Part shown: positions 14,929 to 23,518 of the stretch, one piece after another | Numbering within the stretch: position 1 is the stretch's first letter | How the letters are laid out: the number at the start of each line of letters is the position of its first letter | NCBI RefSeq assembly: GCF_000374345.1 | Contig: NZ_KB893981.1 | Span: 1-64,000, forward strand | Source: Heyndrickxia acidiproducens DSM 23148 | Lineage (GTDB): Bacteria; Bacillota; Bacilli; Bacillales; Bacillaceae_C | Reading direction: 5' to 3' | DNA: 64,000 bases | Notes under the pieces: generated by a model | What the model was told of the DNA's origin: nothing | The model's database searches: none | The model's input: only the letters and a program-made list of their open reading frames with translations | Program-made: the position numbers and the translations under genes

Positions 14929-15771
14929 TTGACAGCTTTATACGGGGTAATTGGAGATCCGATTGCCCATTCCTTATCGCCGGCGATGCACAATGATGCT
15001 TTCAGGGCACTGCAATATGACGCCTATTACCATGCTTTTCATATTACGCCCGAAAACCTGGAAACGGCGGTGAAAGGAATGAAAGCAATCGGGGTCGCCG
15101 GTTTTAACGTAACAATTCCGCATAAAACCGCAATCATGCCTTATTTGGATGAAATCGACCCGCTTGCTGAAGCCATTGGCGCCGTTAATACAGTTGTGCG
15201 CAGGGGCGGCAGCTTGATCGGGTACAATACAGACGGGCCCGGTTTTATTCAGGCGTTCAGGGAAGAAAGCGGAAAGGATGTAAAAACAGAAAAAGTGCTT
15301 GTCATCGGTGCGGGCGGGGCGGCCAAAGCCATCTATTATTCGCTCGCAAAAGAAGGCGCCGCGGCTATTGATCTCTGCAACCGGAATGTGGAAAGGGCGG
15401 CAGCGATCCAAAGGGCGAACCCTTTTTCATGCCAGTCGGATGTCCTTGGTTTAAAAGAAGCGGAAACCCGATTGGGCGAGTATACACTGATCGTCCAGAC
15501 GACACCCGTTGGCATGCATCCGGACACGGAAGCACAACCGGTATCGTTGGAAAACGTGAAGCCGGGTACATTCGTATCCGATATTATTTATAACCCGTTT
15601 GAAACGAAAATTTTAAAAGAAGCAAGAAAACGCGGCGCCCGCACGCAAAATGGGCTCGGCATGTTTATTTACCAGGGAGCAATTGCGTTTAAGAAATGGA
15701 CCGGAATCAATCCCGATACGGATAGAATGAAAAGCATTGTACTGGACAAATTAGGAGGAACTCTATGTTAA
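14929..15771 (+). CDS. aroE: Shikimate dehydrogenase
   Basis: A 280-residue NADP-dependent enzyme that reduces 3-dehydroshikimate in aromatic amino-acid synthesis. The substrate site shows SLSPAMHN and NVTIPHK (catalytic Lys near 66), with the paired Asp in NTDGPGF near 102. The nucleotide site is VIGAGGAAKA near residue 125. TTG start with GGGGGATG upstream. It overlaps yqeI by 7 nt, so it is translationally coupled within the yqe operon. Confidence 0.95.
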   Translation: MTALYGVIGDPIAHSLSPAMHNDAFRALQYDAYYHAFHITPENLETAVKGMKAIGVAGFNVTIPHKTAIMPYLDEIDPLAEAIGAVNTVVRRGGSLIGYNTDGPGFIQAFREESGKDVKTEKVLVIGAGGAAKAIYYSLAKEGAAAIDLCNRNVERAAAIQRANPFSCQSDVLGLKEAETRLGEYTLIVQTTPVGMHPDTEAQPVSLENVKPGTFVSDIIYNPFETKILKEARKRGARTQNGLGMFIYQGAIAFKKWTGINPDTDRMKSIVLDKLGGTLC

Positions 15772-16055
15772 CTGGCAAACAAAAACGTTTTTTACGTGCA
15801 AAAGCCCATCACTTAAACCCGATTTTTCAAGTGGGAAAAGGCGGGGTCAATGATAATATGGTCAAGCAGGTAAACGATGCACTTGAGGCACGTGAACTGA
15901 TGAAAATCAGTGTACTGCAAAACTGTGAAGATGATCACGAAACAGTCGCCAAGGAATTAGCCTCAGGGACAAATGCCGAACTTGTGCAGATCATCGGGCA
16001 TACGATCGTCCTCTATAAAGAATCAAAAAACAATAAAGAAATTGTTCTTCCTTAA
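15765..16055 (+). CDS. yqeI: YqeI, CRM-domain RNA-binding protein
   Basis: A 96-residue YhbY-type single CRM domain, full length for the family. The start LTGKQKRFLRAKAHHLNP and the loop VGKGGVN (GxxG-like RNA-binding loop) are diagnostic. YhbY associates with pre-50S subunits, so this protein probably acts in large-subunit assembly. The ATG overlaps the aroE end and AGGAGG lies within aroE. Confidence 0.93.
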   Translation: MLTGKQKRFLRAKAHHLNPIFQVGKGGVNDNMVKQVNDALEARELMKISVLQNCEDDHETVAKELASGTNAELVQIIGHTIVLYKESKNNKEIVLP

Positions 16056-16066
16056 GGTGGGGCAGC

Positions 16067-16642
16067 ATGAAGAAAAAAAGAGTGGGGATATTAGGAGGAA
16101 CATTTGACCCTCCTCACCTCGGGCATTTAATTTTGGCAAATGAAGTGTTGCAGGAATTGGAATTGGATGAGATCCGGTTTATGCCGAACCAGGAACCGCC
16201 GCATAAGGATAAGCCTGCGGATGTCACGAGCAGGGACCGGCTGAACATGCTCGAGCTTTCCGTTGCCGGTAATCCTGCATTTAAAATCGAAACAATTGAA
16301 CTGGAGAGAACCGGGCGTTCATATACGTATGATACAATGGTACTGCTGAAGAACCGGGAGCCGGATGTACAATTTTATTTTATCATTGGGGCGGACATGA
16401 TCGAGTATCTGCCAAAGTGGCGCAATATTGGTGAACTCGTTCAGCTTGTCCAATTTGTTGGTGTAAACCGGCCAAAATACTCCCATGCCACCCCCTATCC
16501 GGTACAATATGTGGAAATACCCGAAATTCATATCTCATCGTCACTGATCCGTAACCACCTGCAAAAAAAAAGATCGGTAAAATATTTAATTGTTGATCCG
16601 GTGTGGGAGTATATAAAGGAGCATCATATCTATGGAACGTGA
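16067..16642 (+). CDS. nadD: Nicotinate-nucleotide adenylyltransferase
   Basis: A 191-residue nucleotidyltransferase that joins nicotinate mononucleotide and ATP to make deamido-NAD. The N-terminal GGTFDPPHLGHL carries the (H/T)xGH active-site motif, and the C-terminal ISSSLIRNHL is the ISSTxIR-type second nucleotide site. Position between yqeI and yqeK is conserved in Bacillus. Its end overlaps yqeK by 11 nt. Confidence 0.95.
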   Translation: MKKKRVGILGGTFDPPHLGHLILANEVLQELELDEIRFMPNQEPPHKDKPADVTSRDRLNMLELSVAGNPAFKIETIELERTGRSYTYDTMVLLKNREPDVQFYFIIGADMIEYLPKWRNIGELVQLVQFVGVNRPKYSHATPYPVQYVEIPEIHISSSLIRNHLQKKRSVKYLIVDPVWEYIKEHHIYGT

Positions 16643-17207
16643 TAAAGCATTGCAATTGGTAAAAGCGCAGCTGACAGAACGGCGCTATACCCATACGATT
16701 GGCGTCATGAAAACAGCGGTACAACTGGCAAAAAAATATCATGAAGATGAAAAAAAAGCGGAACTGGCAGCGATTTTTCATGATTATGCGAAATTCCGCC
16801 CGGCTGATGAAATGAAGCAAATCATAGTGGACCAACAGCTGGATGAAAGATTGCTTGCTTTCCACTCTGAACTATGGCATGCCCCTGTTGGCGCGTATTT
16901 AGTTGAAAAAGAAGCGGGCATCCGCGACAGCGATGTGCTTGGCGCCATCCGTTTCCACACATCCGGAAGAGCCGGCATGTCCAAGCTCGAAAAAATCATT
17001 TATCTGGCAGACTATATTGAACCGGGACGCAGTTTCCCGGGCGTGGAAGAAGCCAGAAGACTGGCTGCAAAAAATTTGGATGAAGCCGTACTGTATGCGG
17101 CCGGCCACACCATCCAATTCCTGGCAGGCAAACAGCAGGCAATTTTTCCGGAAACCTTTTCATTATACAATGATTTAATATTCAAGAAAGAAGGGAAATC
17201 CATTTGA
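16632..17207 (+). CDS. yqeK: YqeK, HD-domain diadenosine tetraphosphate hydrolase
   Basis: A 191-residue HD-superfamily phosphohydrolase. His near residue 17 (YTHTIGVM), the HD pair in IFHDYAKF near residue 50 and later RFHTSGR and ADYIEPGR histidine/aspartate residues make up the metal site. Characterised YqeK proteins cleave Ap4A symmetrically into two ADP. It overlaps both nadD and rsfS, so it is coupled with NAD synthesis and ribosome silencing in one operon. Confidence 0.92.
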   Translation: MERDKALQLVKAQLTERRYTHTIGVMKTAVQLAKKYHEDEKKAELAAIFHDYAKFRPADEMKQIIVDQQLDERLLAFHSELWHAPVGAYLVEKEAGIRDSDVLGAIRFHTSGRAGMSKLEKIIYLADYIEPGRSFPGVEEARRLAAKNLDEAVLYAAGHTIQFLAGKQQAIFPETFSLYNDLIFKKEGKSI

Positions 17208-17557
17208 ACAATGATGCATTATTAAAAACCGTCGTCAAGGCTTGTGATGATAAACGTGCAGAAGATATTGTCGTCTTAAATATGCAGGGAATTTCTTTAA
17301 TTGCAGATTATTTTCTTATTTGCAATGGGAATTCCGACAAACAAATTCAGACGATCGCCCGCGAAGTAAAAGAAAAAGCGGAGGAAGCGGGGTGCACGGT
17401 AAGGCGGATGGAAGGCTTCGACGAAGGAAAATGGATCCTGATTGACCTTGGGGATATTGTTGCCCATATCTTTAACCGTGATGAAAGAAATTACTACAAT
17501 TTGGAGAGGCTTTGGGGAGATGCGCCGTCCGTTAATATCCAAAGCGCATTGTCATGA
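17204..17557 (+). CDS. rsfS: Ribosomal silencing factor RsfS
   Basis: A 117-residue RsfS/YbeB protein of normal length. Signature segments are DIVVLNM near residue 20, DYFLICNGNSDKQIQ and GKWILIDLGDIVAHIF. It binds L14 on the 50S subunit and blocks subunit joining in starved cells. TTG start overlapping yqeK by 4 nt; its stop overlaps the yqeM start (ATGA). Confidence 0.95.
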   Translation: MNNDALLKTVVKACDDKRAEDIVVLNMQGISLIADYFLICNGNSDKQIQTIAREVKEKAEEAGCTVRRMEGFDEGKWILIDLGDIVAHIFNRDERNYYNLERLWGDAPSVNIQSALS

Positions 17558-18300
17558 GCTACGAAGATTTTGCCTATGTGTATGACGCTTTAATGAATGA
17601 TGCGCCTTATGATGACTGGCTGGACTGGGTGAAGGAAGAACAGCGGCGGCACCACACAGAAGGCCGCCGTGTCCTGGATTTGGCTTGCGGAACAGGCGAA
17701 TTATCCATCCGCCTTGCCAAAAGCGGTTATGATGTGACAGGCGTTGATTTATCGGAAGACATGCTGGCGGTCGCGAGTGAAAAAGCGATAGAATCCGGTA
17801 CACCGGTTACACTGCTTCAGCAAAACATGTGCGCATTATCGGGTTTGCATGACTTTGACATCGTAACGATTTTTTGCGACTCGTTCAATTATTTGGGCAC
17901 GGAAGCTGAAGTGGAGGCTGCATTGAAAAATGTATTCAATGCCTTGAAACCGGGCGGGCTGTTTCTTTTTGATGTGCATTCGATTTATAAAATGGATGAA
18001 GTGTTTCAAAACCACACATTTGCCGATAATGGCAGGGAGGTTTCCTATATTTGGAACAGCTTTCCCGGTGAACACCCGCACTCGGTTGAACATGATTTAA
18101 GTTTTTTTGTATTGGACGAGGCCACAGGCAAATACGACCGATTTGAAGAATTACATAAGCAGCGGACATTTGCAGTTGAAGTCTATCAGAACTGGCTGGC
18201 TGAAGCCGGATTCGAATTAAAAACAGTCGCTGCCGATTTTAAACGGGAAGCACCGGACCCGAAAAGTGAACGGATCTTTTTTTCCAGCATCAAACCGTAA
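17554..18300 (+). CDS. yqeM: YqeM, class I SAM-dependent methyltransferase
   Basis: A 248-residue class I methyltransferase. Motif I VLDLACGTGELS lies near residue 37, followed by VTGVDLSEDML and FDIVTIFCDSFNY, the usual SAM pocket. The substrate is not known; the gene closes the yqeG-to-yqeM operon in Bacillus. It starts on the rsfS stop and is followed 14 nt later by a bidirectional terminator. Confidence 0.9.
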   Translation: MSYEDFAYVYDALMNDAPYDDWLDWVKEEQRRHHTEGRRVLDLACGTGELSIRLAKSGYDVTGVDLSEDMLAVASEKAIESGTPVTLLQQNMCALSGLHDFDIVTIFCDSFNYLGTEAEVEAALKNVFNALKPGGLFLFDVHSIYKMDEVFQNHTFADNGREVSYIWNSFPGEHPHSVEHDLSFFVLDEATGKYDRFEELHKQRTFAVEVYQNWLAEAGFELKTVAADFKREAPDPKSERIFFSSIKP

Positions 18301-18314
18301 AGAAAATGGCAAAC

Positions 18315-18357
18315 AGGAATGGCATGCATTTTTTGGTCAGCGCCATTCCTTTTTTTA
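18315..18357. terminator. Terminator between converging yqeM and comER
   Basis: AGGAATGGC (18315-18323) pairs with GCCATTCCT (18342-18350), followed by seven Ts. It serves yqeM; on the other strand it may also stop comER transcripts. Confidence 0.8.
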
Positions 18358-18404
18358 TAAAAAATTTTAAAAACAGGCAGGACTTTGAAAAAAATTGGCG
18401 AATT

Positions 18405-19229
18405 TTAAGATTGTATGCCGAACTGCCGGGAAACCGCCCCCAGATCTTCTTTGAACTTTTCGTGTGTCGCCTGAAACAGTTCCTCAAACATGCCTTCTGC
18501 TTTTCGCTCCAGCACTTTCAGCCCTTCCCCTGTAATGCCGCCTTTTACCGTGACTTTTTCCTGAAGTGCAGGCAAAGTATAGAAATTATTCTTCAGCAGT
18601 TCCCCCATCCCAATGATCATTTCAGCAGCCAGTGCAACAGCCGTATCTTCATCAATATCTGTAACATGCGTTGCCCCTTCTATCATCTTCTGTGTTAAAA
18701 AGCTGAAAAAAGCCGGCCCGCAGCTGACAATATCGGATGCAGTCCGAATCGAGGCCTGATCAATCTCAATCGGGCGTGATATGCGGGAAAATAAAGCCGT
18801 TATTTCATTTCGCCAATAGGCTGTGCATTGTTTTCCGTAAGTGATTAACATCGCTCCTGAAAGCGCCCGGTTTGTAATACTCGGAATGGCTCTTACGCAT
18901 GAACAGGGGACAACTGACGCCAGTTGTTCCGTGGTGACCGGGCTTGTAATGCTTACCAGGCACTGGGACGGCTTGAAGCTCGCGGCATAATGTTTGAGAA
19001 TCGGATACATGTCGAGCGGTTTCACACATAACAAAATCAGATCTTGCGACTCAATCGTTTCTTTTATAGGCGCAACCTGTATGTCCGGGTATTGTTTTTT
19101 TAAGAGAACAGCTTTTTCAGGTGAACGGTTGGTAATCGTTAACTGTGAAGGAGTGATGGCTTTCGCGTTCATCAATGCTTCAATTAAGATGCTTCCCATA
19201 TTGCCCGTTCCAATAACGCCAAGCTTCAC
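18405..19229 (-). CDS. comER: ComER, pyrroline-5-carboxylate reductase-like protein
   Basis: A 274-residue ProC-like protein with a Rossmann start (KLGVIGTGNMGSILIEAL) and conserved VKP near residue 75. I chose GTG 19229 because AAGGAGGGT lies just upstream and the product then matches the usual length; the longer frame starts at 19271 without a ribosome binding site. It is divergent from comEA as in B. subtilis. It is not needed for DNA uptake there; a role in sporulation or biofilm timing has been reported. Whether it makes proline is unknown. Confidence 0.9.
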   Translation of the reverse strand: MKLGVIGTGNMGSILIEALMNAKAITPSQLTITNRSPEKAVLLKKQYPDIQVAPIKETIESQDLILLCVKPLDMYPILKHYAASFKPSQCLVSITSPVTTEQLASVVPCSCVRAIPSITNRALSGAMLITYGKQCTAYWRNEITALFSRISRPIEIDQASIRTASDIVSCGPAFFSFLTQKMIEGATHVTDIDEDTAVALAAEMIIGMGELLKNNFYTLPALQEKVTVKGGITGEGLKVLERKAEGMFEELFQATHEKFKEDLGAVSRQFGIQS

Positions 19230-19360
19230 GCTGGTACCCTCCTTCAACTGCCAATTTGGTTTAACATGCATTCATCATACTATATGACCCGTGGCTGCCC
19301 GATATGCATGGAGAACAGAGAGCGGGTGCCGATCGGGATTTTCTGTGAGGTGATCTGAAA

Positions 19361-20035
19361 ATGAAAGAATTGGTATTAAAATATCTCTGGTATGCCCTGG
19401 CGGCGGCCGGAATTGGTATTGCATTATTTTTGTATTTTAGCCAAAATAAAAGCATGGCCCATCAGCAGCCGTCTGCACCTGTTGAAAATACAATGATAAA
19501 GGCGGATGCAAGCAACGGCGCGGAAGAGGGCAGCAGGCAGCAGGCCACACAACCGGCAAACCCGGCATCCGCTGAAATTTTTGTGGATATAAAAGGGGCT
19601 GTAAAAAAACCGGGCATTTATAAAGCAGACGCAGAAGACCGCGTATACGATGTGATTCAAAAAGCAGGCGGGTTCCTGAAAAATGCCAACCAGAGCCAGG
19701 TGAACCTGGCCCAGAAGGTCAAAGATGAAATGGTCATTCAGGTGCCGAAACAGGGAGATCCCGCGCCCGCGCAACCGGTCCCCGGAACTTCTTCGGACGC
19801 TTCCGCCTCAGCCGCTTCAGACAGCGGCGGGCAGACTGCGGAAAAAGTGAACATTAATACGGCTGATGAGGCTGCCCTCGAGACGCTGCCCGGTATCGGC
19901 CCATCCAAAGCGGCCGCCATGATTGAGTACCGGGAGAAAAACGGTCCCTTTCAAAAACCGGAAGATTTGAAAAATGTATCGGGAATCGGCGATCAAACTT
20001 ACGCCAATATTGAAAGTGCGATTACGGTGCAATAA
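19361..20035 (+). CDS. comEA: ComEA, membrane DNA receptor for transformation
   Basis: A 224-residue protein anchored by an N-terminal membrane segment (about 8-27). An SLBB-like domain follows (IFVDIKGAVKKPG, about 79-130), then an Ala/Ser/Pro-rich linker and a C-terminal helix-hairpin-helix pair (VNINTADEAALETLPGIG, NVSGIGDQTYANIE). The HhH region binds double-stranded DNA outside the membrane and delivers it to ComEC. RBS GAGGTGAT. First gene of comEABC. Confidence 0.95.
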   Translation: MKELVLKYLWYALAAAGIGIALFLYFSQNKSMAHQQPSAPVENTMIKADASNGAEEGSRQQATQPANPASAEIFVDIKGAVKKPGIYKADAEDRVYDVIQKAGGFLKNANQSQVNLAQKVKDEMVIQVPKQGDPAPAQPVPGTSSDASASAASDSGGQTAEKVNINTADEAALETLPGIGPSKAAAMIEYREKNGPFQKPEDLKNVSGIGDQTYANIESAITVQ

Positions 20036-20075
20036 GACTATAAGAATAGAAGAAGCAGGAAAGGAAGTTGAAGTT

Positions 20076-20654
20076 ATGGAACGGTTATCCTGGAACCAGT
20101 ATTTTTTGGCGCAGAGCCATTTATTATCTTATCGCAGCACATGTTCAAGGCTTGCAGTCGGCGCAACGATTGTCAGGGACAAACGGATTATTGCCGGCGG
20201 ATATAACGGCTCGATTGCAGGGGACGAGCATTGTATTGATGAAGGCTGCTATGTGATTGACGGCCACTGTGTGCGCACGATCCATGCCGAAATGAATGCC
20301 ATTCTTCAATGCGCAAAATTCGGGGTGGCAACAAAAGATGCGGAAATTTATGTAACCCATTATCCATGCCTCCAGTGCACAAAAGCGATTATCCAGGCCG
20401 GGATCAAATCGGTTTACTATGCCCGGGACTATCGCATCCACCCCTATGCAGCGGAATTATTCAAAAAAGCAGGTGTCCATGTTGAACATGTCCCTTTTCA
20501 ACCGGAATCATTGGATATCCATGCCCGTGAAAAAGCGGATTTAATTGAGCAATTGTTCAAGGTTGCGAAAGAACACGGCGCCGGTTCCGATGTACTGGAG
20601 GATTTGCTGCAAAAAGCGGAATCTTTGTTTCCGGGCGCAATGAAAAAAGAATAA
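20076..20654 (+). CDS. comEB: ComEB, dCMP deaminase family protein
   Basis: A 192-residue zinc deaminase. The zinc ligands are in HAEMNA and HYPCLQC; SCSRLAVG-like TCSRLAVGA near residue 20 is the substrate loop. It converts dCMP to dUMP for dTMP synthesis and is the middle gene of the comE operon although dispensable for uptake in B. subtilis. Start ATG 20076 is chosen because GGAAAGGAAG precedes it; the longer frame from 19974 overlaps the comEA end. Confidence 0.92.
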   Translation: MERLSWNQYFLAQSHLLSYRSTCSRLAVGATIVRDKRIIAGGYNGSIAGDEHCIDEGCYVIDGHCVRTIHAEMNAILQCAKFGVATKDAEIYVTHYPCLQCTKAIIQAGIKSVYYARDYRIHPYAAELFKKAGVHVEHVPFQPESLDIHAREKADLIEQLFKVAKEHGAGSDVLEDLLQKAESLFPGAMKKE

Positions 20655-20704
20655 GGCTGTTTCCCGGCAGCCCTTTTGTGGATTTGTAAAAGGCAGGTGA
20701 TGGG

Positions 20705-22993
20705 ATGAAAGGAAATTGGCTGTTTGCAGCACTCGCCTGCTTATGCGGCGTACTTGTGGTGCTTCACGCCCCGGCTGTGCTCGTCCTCGGGTTCCATCTG
20801 ATTTGGATTCGCGTCATCTTCACGAAAAATCGTACAGTGATCAGGACTGCTGCTGTTTTTTACGTGCTGGGGATGCTGGCAGGGTTGTGGCAACTGCATT
20901 TATCCGTAACCAAACTCCAGGCCGGTGCTGCCCAAATGACCATTCAGTTCCAGGAATATCCGGCAATCGACGGGAATCAAATCAAGACAACCGCAACTGT
21001 ACAGAATGAAAAGATTGTATTTCAATATTATGCGGAAAAAGAAACAGAACTTGCGGCATTAAAAGCAACTATTACCCCCGGTACAATCTGCGCTGCCGGC
21101 GGTGAACTGGTACAGCCTGAACCAAACCGCAATCCCGCAGCGTTTAATTATCGTTCTTATTTAGCACATCAGCATATCTACTGGATTTTTAAAAGCGACC
21201 GGATTCAAACCTGCAGCCCGCCCCAAAAACAGTGGCTTTATATGCTCAAACAAATTCGCAACGCATCCCTCCAGCAAATTGAAAAAACCTTTCCTTCCTC
21301 CACAATCCCGTATGCAGCAGCACTGCTTTTTGGCGACCAGGACAATTTTGAAGACAGCATCTATCAGCTGTACCAGCGCCTTGGCGTGGTTCATCTGCTG
21401 GCAATTTCCGGCCTGCATGTCCAGCTGATTGCCGCCAGCCTGTTTTATTTGCTGATCCGCGCGGGTATCACAAGGGAACGGGCTGCGGGCTGTTTAATGG
21501 CTGCATTGCCGGTATATGCGGCTTTGTGCGGGATGAATCCGCCGGTTGTCCGGTCAGTGCTGATGTCCATGCTGTTATTAGCCGCCTCCAGGCATAAGCT
21601 CCCCCTTCAAACAATGGATGTTCTTTCCATCAGTTTTATTCTGTTCGTATTAAAAAATGCTTACGTGATTTATCATGTTGGTTTTCAGCTGTCATTTGCC
21701 GTTTGTTGCGGCCTTTTGCTTTCCAGCCAAACGATTTTGAAAAAAATTTCCGGCACCGTTGGCAAAGGGTTCGCCATTTCTTTGATCTCACAACTTTCGG
21801 CATTGCCGGTGCTTTCGTATTCGTTCTATGAGCTTTCGCTTGTTGGTTTGTTTGCAAATCTTCTTTATGTACCGCTTTATACGTATATTCTGCTGCCATT
21901 AGCCGCCATGGCCTTTGCCGCCAGCCTGGCTGCCTATCCGTTGTTTCCTTTGTTTGCAAAACCATTGTTATGGGCGGCCGGCATTTCCGAACAACTCGGG
22001 CAGATGATGGACACAAAATGGTCTACACTGGTGACAGGGCGCCCGCCGGTTTGGGTGATCGTGATCATGGTTGCCGGATTGGTGTATTTATTTATCTGCC
22101 TCGAAAATGGAAAAGCTTTCTTTGCGGCTGCATTTCCATTTTTGGTTGTCCTGACGATGTTTATCGCGAGTGAAAAGTATTTGATTTTTGGAAAAATAAC
22201 CATTATTGATGTGGGACAGGGGGACAGCATCTTAATCCAGCTCCCGTTCCACAGGGGTACTTATTTAATGGATACCGGGGGAACGGTCCGGTTTGAACAG
22301 CCGGAGTGGATGAAAAGAAAGCATCCATACGAGGTGGGGAGGGATACGCTCGTCCCGTTTTTAAAGAGCCAGGGGATCAGTACAATTGATAAACTGATTT
22401 TAACGCACAGCGATGAAGACCATATTGGGGGTGCAATGGCTTTGCTGCAGTCATTGGAGGTAAAAGAGATCCACATCACACCGCATTCGTGGGAAAAACC
22501 GTTGATGGACAAAACGCTGGTGTATGCCCGGCAAAAAAAGATCCCCGTCTATGAAATGAAAAACGGCAGCGGCTGGCGAAATGCTTCCGGCGTTTTCCAC
22601 TATGTCTCGCCAAATGATGAAAAATATGAAGGCAATAATGATTCACTTGTAATGTATGCTGCAATAGGCGGAAAAACCTGGCTCTTTACGGGCGATCTCG
22701 AGGAAGAGGGCGAGGCGCTCCTGGTGAAGTTATATCCAGACCTGCCCATTGATGTATTAAAAGCCGGCCACCATGGCAGCAAAACATCAACAAGTGAAAC
22801 CCTGCTCCGCCAGTATCATCCGCAAATTGCAATCCTTTCCGTTGGCAAACATAACCGGTTCGGACATCCAAGCCCGGAAGTGATCGACAGGCTTGTAAAG
22901 GATGATGTAAAAATCTACCGGACAGATGAAGATGGGGCTGTGCAGTACCGCTTTTTCAAAAACAAGGGAACGTTTTCAACTGTTTTTCCATAA
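20705..22993 (+). CDS. comEC: ComEC, transformation DNA channel
   Basis: A 762-residue polytopic protein. Layout: N-terminal membrane segments, an extracellular OB-like DUF4131 domain (about 80-150), the Competence multi-helix channel domain (about 210-470, with LLAISGLHVQL), and a C-terminal metallo-beta-lactamase domain (about 500-762) with HSDEDHIGG and KAGHHGSKTS. It carries one DNA strand across the membrane; the lactamase-like domain is thought to degrade the other strand. Complete, about family length. Confidence 0.95.
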   Translation: MKGNWLFAALACLCGVLVVLHAPAVLVLGFHLIWIRVIFTKNRTVIRTAAVFYVLGMLAGLWQLHLSVTKLQAGAAQMTIQFQEYPAIDGNQIKTTATVQNEKIVFQYYAEKETELAALKATITPGTICAAGGELVQPEPNRNPAAFNYRSYLAHQHIYWIFKSDRIQTCSPPQKQWLYMLKQIRNASLQQIEKTFPSSTIPYAAALLFGDQDNFEDSIYQLYQRLGVVHLLAISGLHVQLIAASLFYLLIRAGITRERAAGCLMAALPVYAALCGMNPPVVRSVLMSMLLLAASRHKLPLQTMDVLSISFILFVLKNAYVIYHVGFQLSFAVCCGLLLSSQTILKKISGTVGKGFAISLISQLSALPVLSYSFYELSLVGLFANLLYVPLYTYILLPLAAMAFAASLAAYPLFPLFAKPLLWAAGISEQLGQMMDTKWSTLVTGRPPVWVIVIMVAGLVYLFICLENGKAFFAAAFPFLVVLTMFIASEKYLIFGKITIIDVGQGDSILIQLPFHRGTYLMDTGGTVRFEQPEWMKRKHPYEVGRDTLVPFLKSQGISTIDKLILTHSDEDHIGGAMALLQSLEVKEIHITPHSWEKPLMDKTLVYARQKKIPVYEMKNGSGWRNASGVFHYVSPNDEKYEGNNDSLVMYAAIGGKTWLFTGDLEEEGEALLVKLYPDLPIDVLKAGHHGSKTSTSETLLRQYHPQIAILSVGKHNRFGHPSPEVIDRLVKDDVKIYRTDEDGAVQYRFFKNKGTFSTVFP

Positions 22994-23006
22994 GATGAAG
23001 TAACAT

Positions 23007-23038
23007 AACCGGCTGTAATAAAAATGCCCGGTTGCTTT
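23007..23038 (+). terminator. Terminator after comEC
   Basis: AACCGGC (23007-23013) and GCCCGGTT (23025-23032) pair around a short loop, followed by GCTTTT. Moderate strength. Confidence 0.55.
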
Positions 23039-23091
23039 TGAAAGTGAGGGCCGGCAACGATGCCAGCCGGGCTGCACCGGGCCTTGCATTG

Positions 23092-23226
23092 TTAACTGCC
23101 TAATAAGTCAATCGTCGTGGCAATGATGAAGAGAACCAGGAAAAACAAAAAAGATACGCCAAAGCCAACCATTGAATCAACGACATCATTTGTTTTGGAT
23201 TGGACATTCTGCTCAAATTCGTTCAT
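23092..23226 (-). CDS. yqzM: YqzM, small membrane protein
   Basis: A 44-codon gene on the minus strand between comEC and holA. The product begins MNEFEQNVQSKTNDVV, has one membrane helix (about 20-38, GFGVSFLFFLVLFIIAT) and ends IDLLGS, matching the Bacillus YqzM family in length and position. AAGGGGGGAG lies 4 nt before the ATG. Function unknown. Confidence 0.85.
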   Translation of the reverse strand: MNEFEQNVQSKTNDVVDSMVGFGVSFLFFLVLFIIATTIDLLGS

Positions 23227-23287
23227 GTGCTCCCCCCTTTTCTACTTTTTCATTATATAGAATTTTATAAATGATTTCCACAATGAA

Positions 23288-23447
23288 CGAAAGGCCTTTC
23301 CTTTCGTACCAGGAGTTAACATTTATAAGTCCGGGCTGAATCGGTGACAATACAAGTATGCCGGTTCCACCGTTAATGGGAAAGTGTCCTAGGCCTCTTC
23401 CATTAGCGTTTATATAGATAAAGGGGATTTTTAAATAAATCCCCTTT
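23288..23447 (+). ncRNA. Candidate structured RNA or holA leader
   Basis: No protein frame fits this stretch, but several stems do. ACGAAAGG/CCTTTCGT (about 23288-23308), CGGTG/CCACCG (23342-23346 with 23367-23372), CGTTAATGG/CCATTAGCG (23371-23379 with 23400-23408, extended by GAAAG/CTCTT), and a final perfect AAAGGGGATTT/AAATCCCCTTT hairpin (23420-23447) followed by CTATTTTA. The last hairpin is terminator-like. It could be a small RNA or the 5' leader of holA. No Rfam family recognised by eye. Confidence 0.45.
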
Positions 23448-23458
23448 CTATTTTAGGC

Positions 23459-23487
23459 TTGCAGAATGGGGTTCGTTTCCTTACGAT
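23459..23487 (+). promoter_or_regulatory. Putative holA promoter
   Basis: TTGCAG (23459-23464), 17-bp spacer, TACGAT (23482-23487), 31 bp before the holA ATG. It lies just after the terminator-like hairpin, giving holA its own start. Confidence 0.45.
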
Positions 23488-23518
23488 AGAGATAAAGAAT
23501 GGTTTGGGAGCGAAATAG

